A stretch of DNA of 64,000 nucleotides from Epiperipatus broadwayi (Eukaryota; Onychophora; Udeonychophora; Euonychophora; Peripatidae), in assembly GCA_028023455.1 (NCBI GenBank), contig JAQFVV010000207.1, positions 960,208 through 1,024,207 on the forward strand, in the 5' to 3' direction. Under the pieces are notes generated by a model. That model was not told where the DNA came from. It made no database searches and was given only the letters and a program-made list of their open reading frames with translations. Both the position numbers and the translations under genes were made by a program. Below, piece after piece: positions 1 to 10,815 of this stretch (positions within the stretch are counted from its first letter, which is position 1; each line of letters opens with the position of its first letter).

Positions 1-1619
1 TTTTATAAATGTTCACTTAAATCTAATAAAACTTTCTAATAATGTAATTTATTTATTTATTTTATCTACTTTTTTATTTTGTCTTTACAAATTTACTATT
101 AATAAATTCATCCTATTTCTTAAGTCGTTTTTTCCCCTTCTTGTTTTAAACCTTATGTTTTTTTCATTTTAAATTGGTTTTTCAATTTATTAACAATATT
201 TTTACTATAAAATAAAGTAAATGCAATGTCTATTAAACTGGGGATAATAAACCTTAGTAACGTCAATTTAAACTCATTAATAAATACCCAGTTTGTCGAA
301 TTAATTTACGGAGAACGAATTGATAGTTGTGAGAGAGTTTAAATATATCCAAATATTAAAAAAATTACAAAAATATCCACTAGAGGACAGGATTAACGTT
401 TTGGTATTTAATTTCTTTGATATTAACTCTTTTCTGATATAAAATGACATTTCATCTGAAATCTTTAAAGTAAATATTAGCTGAATATACATTTCTTACT
501 TTTAAACTGTAATTAAACCTCTCTTCTCCTGTAAGTCTTAAACAGTACTCTCATATTTTCTTTTAATTTTTGGCGATTCTGTTTATTCATTCAGCGTGAT
601 CTCTATCCCTTTCAGCGCATCTAATAATCTATCAAAATTATTTTATAATCTGAACTTTTCTTCAGTCATATCAAAAGACGCAAACATTTTGAAAATCTAC
701 TTCACAAAGAAATTTACTTATTAAAACCATTTTTCTTTTTTTACAGTCTAATTATAAATTTATTTAAACGCACATGGTCCCTACTATCGCATTTTTACGC
801 GCATATTCTTGAAGTTACAGTCTAATTATGCAATACTGATATAGTTATTTGTGGATATTTTTTTACTTAACAAAAATAACAAAAGGTGAAAAATATAGAT
901 ATTTTACTAAAACAATGGTATTAAATTTATTTTATATATAAGTCACGTTTTCTACGATAATAAATATCCTCGGACATATATATATAACAGGAAGTTTCCT
1001 ATTCCCATTAAAGGAAATTTAAAATAAAGTTTATTTTGATATTGACTAGCGTGTTGCAGTAACACAGATAAGAAGACTAAATTCTCATAGGGCACGTCTC
1101 ACAAACACTAAATCGCCAGTCACTTCATCCCTGCAGGAACTCAAAAACAATCGACTTCTTCATTACTATAATAGCAGTAAATTTATTTATAACCAAATTT
1201 AAGTAAATTTATTTATAACCAAATTTAAATAATACATTTTACTTTCGTTATAAGGTTTACCTGAAACCCATTCTAAAGAAGAGCAATGGTGATTGTTTTC
1301 ATTGGGAAGATATGGCAAAGAGCTACTATTAGACTTGGTGTAGAATTATTTCAGAAAAAAATGTTTTCTGCGAAGAATTTAACACCCCATAAAATATCAT
1401 CTAAACAAAAAATGGTCCAGCATAATCTATATGTGGACATATAGTCATGTAAAACCAATCTTTAGAGCAGTTTCTATTTCTCTCTCTCTTCTTTCTTTCT
1501 GGCCATTTTTTTTACCTTGGAGTTAAATGAACACATTCATATATAGGAATAACTTTTTTTTTTTAAAAAAATTTTGATATATATAATGCAACCACAAGAA
1601 AAAAATTGCTTTAGAAATG
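1..1619. other. AT-rich non-coding stretch
   Basis: No coding region is supported here; the single open frame around 301-492 is short and low in complexity. The only local structure I can point to is an exact two-copy tandem repeat of 26 bp at 1176-1227. The rest is AT-rich sequence with T and A runs. Confidence 0.6.
1176..1227. repeat. 26-bp tandem duplication
   Basis: Two adjacent identical copies of a 26-bp AT-rich unit. It looks like a simple replication-slippage duplication. No function is suggested. Confidence 0.8.
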
Positions 1620-2440
1620 AGTTTAGTATGTAAATATGTTCACTTTTATTTTTCTGATTGATATTTTTGCAGTGCTGTCTTTTAATTTTTTCTCAATTAA
1701 TGTTTGGTTTTGAAATATTCTGACATCATGTCTAATTATATGTTTCCGATGTATTCCATTCTCTGCCATATCTTTTCAATCAATGAACTTGTTTAGAATG
1801 TTTTTGAGATAATCTTTATAACATTCATCAATCTACAACCCCAGGGAAAGTGATATTCAACATCATCATAAAACATCCTTTTAGGAAGTGTAGGATTATT
1901 TGTTAATTTTACATCTTCGATCCAATGAAGATGTGATTATTATAATAGTGGACTCTATAGTATTACATCCTGAAAGTTGAAAACATAATGATTGATTTCA
2001 TGACTTTGTGATTGTGTTTTTTTAAAATTTTACAGAGCATTCTCAAATGAAACTTTTTTAATGCTTTTGTATAGCATTCATAGGTTGTTTTAAATCTACT
2101 TCTGTACAATAAATTAGGCAAAACAACAGTTCTCTGTAAGCTAATTTAATAGCAATAGTTACTGTCCTGCAACGAAACACCATCTTTTTTTGAGCAGTAT
2201 ATTGGCATCTGTGCTGCATCTGAATATTTAAGTCCACATTTCTATGTACAAAGGTATTTAAATTACTTTCCTATCCATAATAAAAGTTGCTAAAAAAATT
2301 TCCTCCATCATGGACTGATAAACTAGAATTTTTTGAACACATATTATTAAACCAAATATTATAATCAATAATTCATTGTGCAAATTCAATCATTTTAACA
2401 GAGTAGATATTAAATCAGAAAGAAATTCATTTGGTCAATG
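1620..2440 (-). pseudogene. Decayed LINE, thumb and C-terminal tail (older clade)
   Basis: Read on the minus strand, short collinear peptides match the end of a non-LTR retrotransposon polyprotein after the reverse-transcriptase palm. In order these are a thumb region with VLPNLLYRSRFKTTYE (plus-strand about 2060-2110), FHLRMLCKILKKH (about 2030-2065) and the tail ECYKDYLKNILNKFID (about 1784-1831). They recall the conserved 'YGSE.WT', 'FH.RCLR.IL' and 'RYKD.LK..L' blocks of invertebrate LINE proteins. Many stops and frame changes separate the blocks, so the copy is long dead. The palm with its catalytic aspartates is not visible. The same tail block occurs in the plus-strand relic at 34.2-35.9 kb, so I place both in one clade, distinct from the RTE-like LINEs at 3.2 and 56 kb. 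Clade assignment is inference. Confidence 0.6.
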
Positions 2441-3235
2441 TGGAATACTTGTATGTCAACATCCTCATTTACAACTGAATCTCTAACATGGAAAAATTGA
2501 AAACAATGTCAGAGTAAATATACATTCTTGTTTAACACTAGTTTTCATTTCAAGTATCTCAGATTTTCTACTTACATTAATATCACTTCCATCTCATTCC
2601 ATTACATATAAAAAAGAATTTCATTAGAACTATTGTTTACATAATTAGAGAATAAAAATGTGGTTTCACAATCATACAGTCCCATTATCACTGACATATA
2701 ATCCCATTGTCAATGATAATATGCAGAGATAACTGATAAGTTCATGATAACTAGTCTATATTAATTTAAGTGACCTAATAAAGACAATAGAGAAACAGGA
2801 AAGACTGTATCAGAAATAATAACTAGCCTTTGATGAACCAACATCATATTATACAAGGGAGTAGATACAACTCTTGGTTGGGCACAATTTCACATCTGAA
2901 AGTCATTCTATTATCTGCCAATTGTTGAGCCCATCAATAGCCTGAGCTCAGCAGCAAACTATAAATATCATAGTAATAAATGTATTTTTGTAAAACGAAT
3001 AAAAAAGGCTGAATATATTATAATCACACTTTTTCCTTCAATAACATGATATTTAAATGGTTGAATGAGAAAAAAGTATAATAATAAATACACATCTGTT
3101 ATTTTTCAACAGTAATATTCAGAAGGATTTACATCATCTGATAGTTTAACCTACTATAGGTTGAGAAGATTACAAAACAATTATCAATTAATAATTGGAT
3201 TGTTAGCTTTAACTAGATTTATTATATATATATAT
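2441..3235. other. AT-rich stretch without recognised features
   Basis: No open frame or repeat that I can support. The stretch may include further unrecognisable 5' sequence of the decayed LINE relic to its left. It ends in a TA-rich run next to the 3' tail of the LINE that follows. Confidence 0.5.
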
Positions 3236-3452
3236 CATCATCAACCATTATCAATCCACTGCAGGATGAAGATCTCTTCAAGTTCAGTCCATCTTTTCCA
3301 ATCTTTAGCTTTTTTTTCCACACCACCCCTGCACACTTTCTCATCTCATCCATCCATCTCACATGTGGTCTCTTTCTGGGTCTTTTACAATCTTTTGGAA
3401 TCCAGTTTAAGATTTTTTTTTTTATTTTTTCTTTTAAATATGTCCAGCCCAC
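3222..3452 (-). pseudogene. LINE C-terminal tail (copy 1)
   Basis: This minus-strand frame continues the LINE protein after another frame break. It includes ILNWIPKDCKRPRKRPHV followed by RWMDEMRKCAGVVWKKK, the family's C-terminal block. The following W...LGE block of copy 2 is here shifted out of frame. The last codons run into the (ATG)n 3' tail, which translates as aspartates and is not real protein. Confidence 0.75.
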
Positions 3453-3525
3453 TCCACTTCAATCTTTTAATTTTTTCAATGAGATCAGTAACACCTGTTT
3501 GTTCTCTTACCCATACATTGCATTT

Positions 3526-5458
3526 TCAATCTCCTCTTGTTACACCCAGCATGCAAGTCTGAAGTCTCTGTAATGCTCTTCTCTTAAGTGTCCAAGTCTC
3601 AGACCCATAAGTAAGAACTGGCAAAACACATTTGGTAAAAAACGTTTTTTCCAAACACATAGGCATATTTCCTTTTAGTATCAAGTTATTTCTACCAAAA
3701 GCACTCCAACCAAGTTTAATTCTATGATTAATTTCCTCCATTATGTTTCCATCTGTATTAATAATCTGACCAAGGTATTTGTAATTGTTAACTTCTTCTA
3801 ATTCATCATAATCAATCTTTATTTTCATATTTTGAGCAAATCGATTAAACATTACTTTAGTCTTTTTAACATTTATCTTTAATCCTACTTTCATCTGATA
3901 ACTCCTGCAACATTTCCTGCAGCTCTGAAGCATTATTTGCAAAAACAACTACATCATCTGCAAAATCTAAATGACTTAAATAATCTCCATTTACTTTCAC
4001 TCCTTTAGTTTCCCATTTTAATCCACAAAATACTTTGCAGCAGCACTGCTGTAAAAAGTTTTGGAGATATGGAGTCACCTTGTCTTACACCCTTCTCAAT
4101 GTTGACTTTCCCAGTATCATTATGTAATCTAATTGTTGCTGTTGCATTTTTATAAATATTCTTTAAAATATGACAATATCCTGGATCTATACCTTGATGA
4201 TCCAATGCTTTAATCACTGAAGAAATGTTTATAGAATCAAATGCCTTTTCATAATCTACAAATCCAAAACATAATGGCAACTCATATTCATTTGTCCTTT
4301 CTATAACTTCTCTCAATACCTGGATATGATCTACTGTACTAAAACCACTTTTAAATCCAGCTTGTTCTCTTGGTTGGTGGAAATCCAATGTTCTCTGTAG
4401 ATGAGTTGTAATTATCTTGGTAAAAATTTTTGTATAAAACTGATAAAAGGCTGATAGGTCTGTAATTTCTAATATCTTCTTTATCACCTTTTTTAAATAT
4501 TAATATTAATACTGCATTCTTCCAATCATCTGGTACATCTTTATCATTTAGACATTTGGTATATAACTTTGCTAAAAAATTTTATTTCTTCACCTGCTTC
4601 TTTTAATATATCAATTATAATTCCATCATTACCTGGAGCCTTTCCTTTCTTCATACATTTAATTGCATGTCTCACTTCTTCATTTAAAATTCTGGGCAAT
4701 TTGGAAGATGTAATAGATATAGGAGGTACTTGTTCTTTATTACTATATAATTCTTGATAAAAGTCTTCTACCCATTTCATGATGTCATCTCTCTTTTTAG
4801 TAATAATTCCATCTTTTTTTCTTATTGCAGATATAAATTTCCTACCAATACCAAAATGTTGTTTTACATTCTTGAGACTTTTATTTTCTTCTACAGCTTT
4901 CCTTGCTAGTTCACAGTTATACTTTCTTATATCATTTTCAACTCTTTTCCGCACCATTTTACAAAATTCAAGATATTCAATCCTTTTTAATGCATCATTT
5001 TTGTATATCTTCATATTCCTTCTTTTCTTCATAAATTCTCTAGTCTCAGTAGAAATTTTATTGGTCAATTGCTGCTTTTTTCTACCAGCTATCTTTGTTG
5101 CAGTTTTTAAAAGTGTATCAGTTATTTTCATATTAATTTCATTCAAATCTGAATCATGTTCAAAATCTACTAATACTTGAAACCGATTTGCAAGTTCTAA
5201 TTTAAATTCATTAGAATGTTTCTGAAGATTAGGAATATCAACTGTAAATATTGTTTTTCTTAATAATTTTTGTCTCTCTAGTTTTGCATTAACACATATC
5301 TTACATCTTACTAATCGATGATCACTTCCTGTGTTAAATTTATTAAGAACATTACAATCTTGAAATATGTATTTTCTGTTAGTCAAAATATAATCCAATT
5401 CTGCTGTACCTTCATTTGGATGCTTCCATGTCCATTTCCTTTTAACATTTTTTCTCAA
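3526..5458 (-). pseudogene. LINE reverse transcriptase region (copy 1), frame-broken
   Basis: Three minus-strand frames (4544-5458, 4005-4487, 3526-3948, with small overlaps and gaps) cover the linker and reverse-transcriptase domain. Conserved blocks are GKAPGNDGI (fingers), QAGFKSGFSTVDHI, CFGFVDYEKAFDSI with the first catalytic aspartate, VRQGDSISPKLF, and HLDFADDVVVFANN carrying the catalytic Asp pair (in a frame overlapping 3866-4078). Then come GLKINVKKTKVMFN and YKYLGQIINTDGNIM in the thumb. The polymerase motif is chemically intact in this copy, unlike the copy at 56 kb. Frameshifts near 4540, 4500, 4020 and 3890 kill the frame. The 3'-terminal tail frame is at 3222-3452. Confidence 0.87.
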
Positions 5459-6158
5459 AAAAAGAATTCATAATATAAAGTTTTTCTTTTTTTGCAAACT
5501 CCACAAGTCTATGTCCTCTCTCATTTCTATTACCATAACCAAAATTACCTACAGCACTTTCATCTTTCATTTGTTTACCAATTCTAGCATTAAAGTCTCC
5601 CATAACAATTTTAAAATGTTGTTTACTCTGATCAAAAGCCTTTTGTACATCCATATAAAAATCTTCTACTACTTCATCACTATGAGAACTTGTTGGGGCA
5701 TAAACCTGAATTATCTGCATTTGGTATCTGCTATTAAGTTGTATAACTAATCTTGCCACTCTGTCCAATACACCATCAATCTCCACAATGTTGTTCTTCC
5801 ACTTTTTATTTATAATGAATCCTACTCCACTTGTATTTCCAATATTTGTGCCTTTATAGTAGAGTACATGTCCACTTTTTAAATCAATTGTCTCTTCACC
5901 TTTTCTTCTAACTTCACAAAGTCCAATAATGTCCCATTTAATATAAGACAGTTCTTCTTCTAATTCTTGCAATCTTCCTTCACTTGAAAGTGATCTGCAG
6001 TTGTAAGTACCTAAATAAAAAGTCATCATCAAATGGCAGCCTGGGTCCACAATCAGGGGATTCTTAGCACCCTCTGCCTTTGGCCACCAACTGCTGCCTT
6101 GGTTGGTGACTTTACAGCCTCCTGGGAATAAGGGCCATGATTTATTTTTGTCTGTCAT
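5442..6158 (-). pseudogene. LINE apurinic endonuclease domain (copy 1)
   Basis: The frame gives an exonuclease/endonuclease/phosphatase-type domain that nicks target DNA to prime reverse transcription. Visible blocks, N to C, are LGTYNCRSL at the start of the fold, GLCEVRRKG (the catalytic glutamate block), GVGFIINKKW, QVYAPTS and IVMGDFNARIG (the Asp-Asn pair of the active site). About 30 residues upstream of LGTYNCRSL have no endonuclease similarity and may be translated 5' leader, so the natural start is uncertain. The frame ends in a KKC stop near 5442, just before the GHR..EF block would continue. The next segment is read in another frame, a one-base type lesion relative to copy 2. The domain itself looks intact. 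Confidence 0.85.
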
Positions 6159-6471
6159 AATTGTATATATGTATTGGAAAAATATTTATCATTTACACAA
6201 ACATTCATTCTGCCTTATCAGGCAACTGAGAAGAAAGACCATGGTGTTTCTTGATCTTAAACTCAGAGGTAAAAAGCCAATAAACTCACCATGCTGGCTA
6301 ATGCATGTTGGTGAGCAGCCCATCCATGTTCATATACTATATGAATAATCACATAGTAATAACAGCTGCAATGACAAGAACGTATGGAGTGGACATTAGG
6401 AATTTGCCCTGCTCGGTTCCTTTAAGGCCTCCAAGAGGAATCAAAGGGTCTCCTTTCAGTTAATAGCAAAC

Positions 6472-6535
6472 TCCTTTCTGCAACCATATATATATATAAT
6501 ATCCTTTCTGCAACCATATATATATATATATAAAC
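6472..6535. repeat. Duplicated 5' flank of LINE with TA runs
   Basis: A TCCTTTCTGCAACC segment followed by a TA run occurs twice in tandem. It sits at the 5' boundary of the LINE. It may mark slippage at, or duplication of, the insertion junction. Confidence 0.6.
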
Positions 6536-6640
6536 TTGATTTTATAAAAAAAATAAATTCTTGCATGGTTGATTGCAGTGGTGAATTGTCAGACTAAAAT
6601 TTTGGGTCCTAGGATTAATTCCATGGTGAAACTTCCACAG

Positions 6641-7182
6641 TATCACATGATTATCATTTTTTATTTTTACACACAAGCTGTTTACACAGAGGATAAACTC
6701 TCCAAACACTATCATCACCAGTGCAAGCCAGAGTAATCAATGGATGCAGGAATGTCTGTGCATAAAATCCTTATTTAGTGCCTACTCATCCAATACTCCC
6801 TGGCTAGTTTCCAGCTTGTGGCTTTCATCAGTGAGGAGCCTTGGATCTAAGAACACTACACCTAGGCCTTAAAGGTTTATTGCAAACCTCCAGAAACCAC
6901 TTTTTAGTTTATTAGCTAACTATAAAGCTTTGAGTGCAAAATGAAAACACAATGTTTTCAATTCAAGCTCAATAGCTTGTATAGTTGTATTGATCCGAAC
7001 TCAGTTCAGCATCTATACTTTTTGGTGTCTTTGCTTCTATAATAACCACAGTCACCATAATCCTATTGGGTATTTGTTTTAAACCACTAAATATCACATG
7101 ATCACCATTTCTTCTTGCATCCATTGATTAATCTGGCTTGCACTGATGGTTATATTGTATGGAGAGTTTAGCCTCTGTGTAC
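6641..7182 (-). mobile_element. Hammerhead repeat family B, copy 1 (old)
   Basis: A non-coding insertion flanked by a 10-bp target duplication ACTTCCACAG (6631-6640 and 7183-7192). Most of it is one monomer read on the minus strand. A short segment of the same monomer in the opposite direction starts at about 7113, so it is an incomplete inverted dimer. The two outer ends fall at the same monomer positions as in the younger copy at 35953-36624: one near CACATGAT, the other just after GGAGAGTTTAGCCT. That implies defined termini. A degenerate hammerhead lies on the minus strand at about 6787-6848. No protein is encoded. The element resembles retrozymes or ribozyme-bearing satellite repeats; the propagating enzyme is unknown. 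Confidence 0.78.
6787..6848 (-). ncRNA. Hammerhead ribozyme, family B, degenerate
   Basis: On the minus strand, CTGATGA (plus-strand 6825-6831) is followed by a 3-bp helix II with a CACAA loop and then by GAAA (6808-6811). Relative to the 36-kb copies, the first helix II pair reads A-T instead of G-C, which keeps pairing. The position expected to be the GTC cleavage triplet reads GCC, lacking the conserved U, so this copy should not cleave. The outer helix I pairing (ATCCAA with TTGGAT) is kept. Confidence 0.7.
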
Positions 7183-7363
7183 ACTTCCACAGCATTTGAA
7201 TATATTTTTAATAAAATAAAAGAAAAATGTACTATTACACAGTAGTTCATATTTACCAACCAGTTTAAAAATTTCTGTCAAATAATTTAAATATTTTAGA
7301 TGAATTTTGTAAGACTACACATATATTTTGAATAAATCATGATTTATAAATAGAAAAGAAAAA

Positions 7364-7630
7364 TCAGGCAAAACCCTCTATATAGTAGTGCCATTCAATG
7401 CAAGCCAGAGTAATCAATGAATGCCACAAGTCACCTAGAAAGAAGCTAAAAATTAGACTGGAGATATTGGATGAGTAGGCACTAGAGAGGGATTTTATGC
7501 ACAAGCCTTCTGACATTTCATTGATTACTCTGGCTTGCACTGAGTAGCACTACTGTATGGAGAGTTTTGCCTGTTTTAATAATAGTTATGAGCAAGCATA
7601 AGAAATGGTGATAATGTGATGTTTAAAAAA
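7364..7630. mobile_element. Hammerhead repeat family B, copy 2 (rearranged, ribozyme lost)
   Basis: An inverted structure made of family B ends. The left side (about 7364-7427) reads minus and begins with AGGCAAAAC. The right side (about 7455-7630) reads plus and carries the ATATTGGATGAGTAGG block, the GGAGAGTTTTGCCT block and then the ATGGTGATAATGTGATG block. Sequence that would hold CTGATGA and helix II is replaced by an unrelated short stretch at the junction, so there is no ribozyme. Its ends are again at the two recurring terminal positions, swapped between sides. I could not define a clean target duplication. Confidence 0.65.
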
Positions 7631-8391
7631 TAAAACAAAAGAGAAATTGTAAACCTTTATTCACAGCATTTGATTATCATAATTTGATTAATTCCTCCAC
7701 TGTTTTGTTGTGAAGGAAAATTAGAAAGAATTTTGCCTTGCAATGGAAAATGTTTAATTTTTCTTTGTGATACAGAATTTTTTTTAATTCAACAAAAAAT
7801 CATCCAACATTATCGCTCTAACAAATTAATATTTTCTATTGTTGGTTCTGGTAATCATCAACTTTTGATTTTAGTATAAACTCTTATTTTATATTAAAAC
7901 TTCATAAATGAACATGATTTCTTAAAAAAATTAAGTTTACAAATAAAAAACGTTAAACATTTTTAAAGTTCAAAAAATATTGCAAAAATGAAGATAATAC
8001 ATCATGAGAACAAATAAGTTTTTATCATTGCATGTTGGGAAAGAAAGAAATTAAGCATACAACTTCAAACAAATAAAAAAAAATTGTTTTCTGAAATTTA
8101 TTTTTAAAATGAAAAAGAATAAATTTGAAGCCCTAATAAATCTGTAAAAGTCTGCTATATAAAATATTAAAATTGCACTTATAATTTTCAGAATGCTTCG
8201 AAAGATTCTATCACTGTATCAACAAAATTTTCAGCAATAAGTTTCACAAATATGGTCATTATACTCTCATAGTTTTCTTTGTTGTTTCCTTTGGCTGCTC
8301 TTGTCTTTTATAGTTGTTAATCTTATGTTAAAGATTTGTAGAGGCCCCTACTATCAAAGTTCAGGATCATAGTCCTAAGGTGATAACCTTA

Positions 8392-8425
<34 letters not shown>

Positions 8426-9082
8426 TACTTTGTTAATATTATAAGTTATTAATCTTGCAAACTAAAGATCAAAGAGCCAAAACCATAAAAGTCATGGAGA
8501 CTGAAGTAAATTTCTTTGATCTTTATTGACTACTTAAAAATACTGACCATTTATGAATATTTTTTTGACTAATGCATTAATTTTTTTTTTTAGTGAAAAT
8601 TTTACACGCACACCAAAAAAATAATGTTACAACTTCTGCAGAAGAGTAATTTAAAGTAAAAAAACTACCAGATCCATCTCAAAATCAAGTTGTCACATAA
8701 TATAAACAAATCTTAAAGAAGGGTTAAACATTTTACATAATTTAGCACAATAATAAACTTTAATTATTCTACACTTCCTAAACAATTTACCTCAGTGGGC
8801 AAATGACAGACACAAAAGTAAGTTATTTCTGAATAAAATATCAATTCACTACTTTTGCTACTGATGGGTTGTGCTAGAGTTCAAACACTAATATATTGGC
8901 TATGGTTCAAATTAAAGTCTCCATAATTTAGTACTAATTTACTCTTAGTTAAATAAATGTATGTCCTGTAAAAGGTTAGGTTTTATATTATGGTGACAAC
9001 TTGTAATCTTCAATAAATATATACTTTAATTTACTTCTATAAAGAATGATGGGTCACTTCTATTTTCATTATAAAATAATCA
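7631..9082. other. AT-rich stretch with a TA microsatellite
   Basis: No gene or dispersed repeat recognised. An (AC)n then (TA)n run lies at about 8393-8426. The remainder is low-complexity AT-rich sequence. Confidence 0.5.
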
Positions 9083-9515
9083 TATATTATAAGGGATTTG
9101 AACTCAGACTTTCAAGTTTCCTACAGCTATTTACTTCATCTTATACAACTGATATACATGTGCCTGTGAAAAAGATAAATACTCCAATATATGTATTTTG
9201 TGCCAATCCAGTACTCTTCAATTGGTCTAGATCATCATCTACCATAGCTGAAGAGTTGGAAGGTGGAGAAGAGTGAAGCCTCTCCATTAAAATTTGAAGA
9301 TTTGTTATCTCAGTATAAATTAAGCACTGATTATGTGAGAGATGATAATCTACACTAATTGATGAATGCTAATTCAGCTTGAAATATATATAGAGAGAGA
9401 AATATAGGAGATCATTGATATTTTTATTGCATTTGGTCATGTGTAGTAGTTATATAATAAGATGGAGTGGATGGCTGTAAAGCTTGAAGCCTGAGTTCAA
9501 ATATCTTCTAATTAC
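9083..9515. mobile_element. Hammerhead repeat family C, inverted copy (decayed)
   Basis: Left half (about 9083-9250) reads minus and right half (about 9300-9515) reads plus, both from the family C monomer. Both outer ends are the same monomer terminus, recognisable by the TTTGAACTCAGACTTTC block and its reverse complement. Each half retains a ghost of the ribozyme. On the left, read minus, there is TTGAAGA, a GTACTGG...GCAC helix II and AAAA in place of GAAA. On the right there is TTGATGA, then TGAAA near 9380. Both have lost core bases, so neither should cleave. An open frame at 9046-9276 crosses the left half by chance. Confidence 0.65.
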
Positions 9516-9540
9516 ACTAACTTCAGTATAGACAATATAC

Positions 9541-9577
9541 TTGTATTTAAACATTATATATATATATATATATATAC
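9541..9577. repeat. TA microsatellite
   Basis: A (TA)n run next to the family C copy. It may be the target into which that copy or a neighbour inserted, but no duplication can be recognised in such sequence. Confidence 0.7.
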
Positions 9578-9874
9578 TGTAGCTATGTGTAGCTTCATTG
9601 TGCATTAAAGGTGAATATTATATTTAAAAGCTATTAATTAACAGCATGATAATTATTAAATTTCTCAATAGGTAAACGCTTAAAATATATAATGCAAATT
9701 ATTAGCGATTTAATTTTAAAATCTCATTACGTAAACATTTTGTTCTAATATTTGCGAGTGAGTTTCTTTGCATTTTTGCTCAAAATAAATATTTTTGAAA
9801 AAAAAAACCAACACTTCATTCTATATCTAAAAAAAAGGAGGACGGAGAAACAGTTTTATATAAGCTTTATAATA

Positions 9875-9970
9875 GTCAAGCGTTGAGTGGCCGAGTGATC
9901 AACACGGCCGCCTTACAAGCATTTGTCCCGGGTTTGCTTCCCGGCCGATGCTTTGACCCATGGAAAAAAA
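9875..9970 (+). mobile_element. Very short tRNA-derived SINE (copy 1)
   Basis: About 96 bp, almost only a tRNA-like body plus a short tail ending in an A run. It is flanked by a perfect 13-bp target duplication AAGCTTTATAATA (9862-9874 and 9971-9983). The body keeps a cloverleaf: an acceptor stem starting GCGTTGA and ending CGATGC, a D arm with GGCC paired to GGCC, and a T arm CCGGG-TTTGCTT-CCCGG. Internal pol III boxes are visible as TGGCCGAGTGA (A box) and GGTTTGCTTCC (B box, with the usual C changed to T). The GATGC-to-ATGG-A(n) end is shared with the SINE at 55561-55671, which proves a mobile family. LINE-type machinery would mobilise it in trans; the donor LINE is unknown. Confidence 0.85.
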
Positions 9971-9989
9971 AAGCTTTATAATATATCTA

Positions 9990-10790
9990 ATTCAAGCTGC
10001 TATGAGATTTGTTTTAGTTACAAATCTAATTTAAAATGAGACTATAGACAGTGTGTTTATTTGTTATTTAGATGTTTATTGCAAAAAAAAAATAATTTAT
10101 TTGTCTAATTATTTTTGCATTTCAGTTCTTTTCATAAACAGTCTTTTACAGAATAAATATGTTTATGATTTCACTGTTCAGAGATTTGAATGATGTTCGA
10201 CTGTATGAAGAACAATAGGTATGCAACTCTAGGATTAAGATATATGGTGAAACATAATCACTAGAAGGATTATCTCTGTTTGAATCCTGTTAAGCTACAC
10301 AAAACACATAAGTAATGATATATAATATCAATATATGAAGTATTGCTTTGAGTCTTAAATTCAATACACATTCAAACCATATCATGCTGCTTCTGAGCCC
10401 TACAGATGGGTGAGTAAACTACTTTAAAAATGTGAAATAGCAGCAGCAGTACTTCACAATATCACATGACAGCACTGTGTCTCATGCACATGACCAAATC
10501 GAAATACATCACTTAAAATAGAATATATCTAAACAAACTTTCATTGAAAATTTTGTTCAATTTTCTGCAGAAATCAATCTAGTACTATGATCATATGTTT
10601 TATAGATTTTTTTTGCTTACAAAAATCACTCTTGCTTTCTAGCAAGCTTAAAAATTTATTTTGGTGAGTTTAATTGTCACTTTCTGTCTTATATTTTAAA
10701 TCTTAATACATTACAAGTAATTTTGTTCTTAAATAATTGATCAATTTTAAACATATCTAGAATTAATAGAGAAATAGAACAGCCTTTATT
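9990..10790. other. AT-rich stretch, nothing recognised
   Basis: I see no coding frame, RNA gene or dispersed repeat here. A short CAGCAG-containing stretch near 10440 is unremarkable. Confidence 0.45.
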
Positions 10791-10815
10791 CTTTTATAAT
10801 CAAGTTTAACATATA

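Larger units (their letters stand above)
3236..6485 (-). mobile_element. RTE-like non-LTR retrotransposon, near full length, inactive
   Basis: A non-LTR retrotransposon lies on the minus strand. The 5' end (about 6485) has a short untranslated region followed by an apurinic-endonuclease domain. Reverse transcriptase and a C-terminal tail follow. The 3' end (about 3236) finishes in a short CAT/ATG trinucleotide tail, a microsatellite-type end rather than poly-A. The C-terminal tail contains a PRKRPHVRWMDE block like the 'RGRP..RW.DDI....G..W...AQDR' ending of RTE-clade proteins, so RTE-like is my best clade call. Both ends abut TA repeats, so no duplication of the target can be defined. The reading frame is broken into at least five pieces, so it cannot make a protein. 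A second, 5'-truncated copy of the same family lies at about 55792-58550. Confidence 0.88.

Noticed and set aside
4569-5180. Plus-strand open frames opposite the LINE (also 57142-57768)
   Set aside because: They are antisense shadows of the reverse-transcriptase frame. The same shadows appear in both copies only because the LINE itself is conserved.
9889-9958. Functional tRNA gene
   Set aside because: The cloverleaf is partly conserved, but the B box is mutated, an A-rich tail and a perfect 13-bp target duplication flank it, and a sister copy exists at 55.6 kb. It is a SINE.
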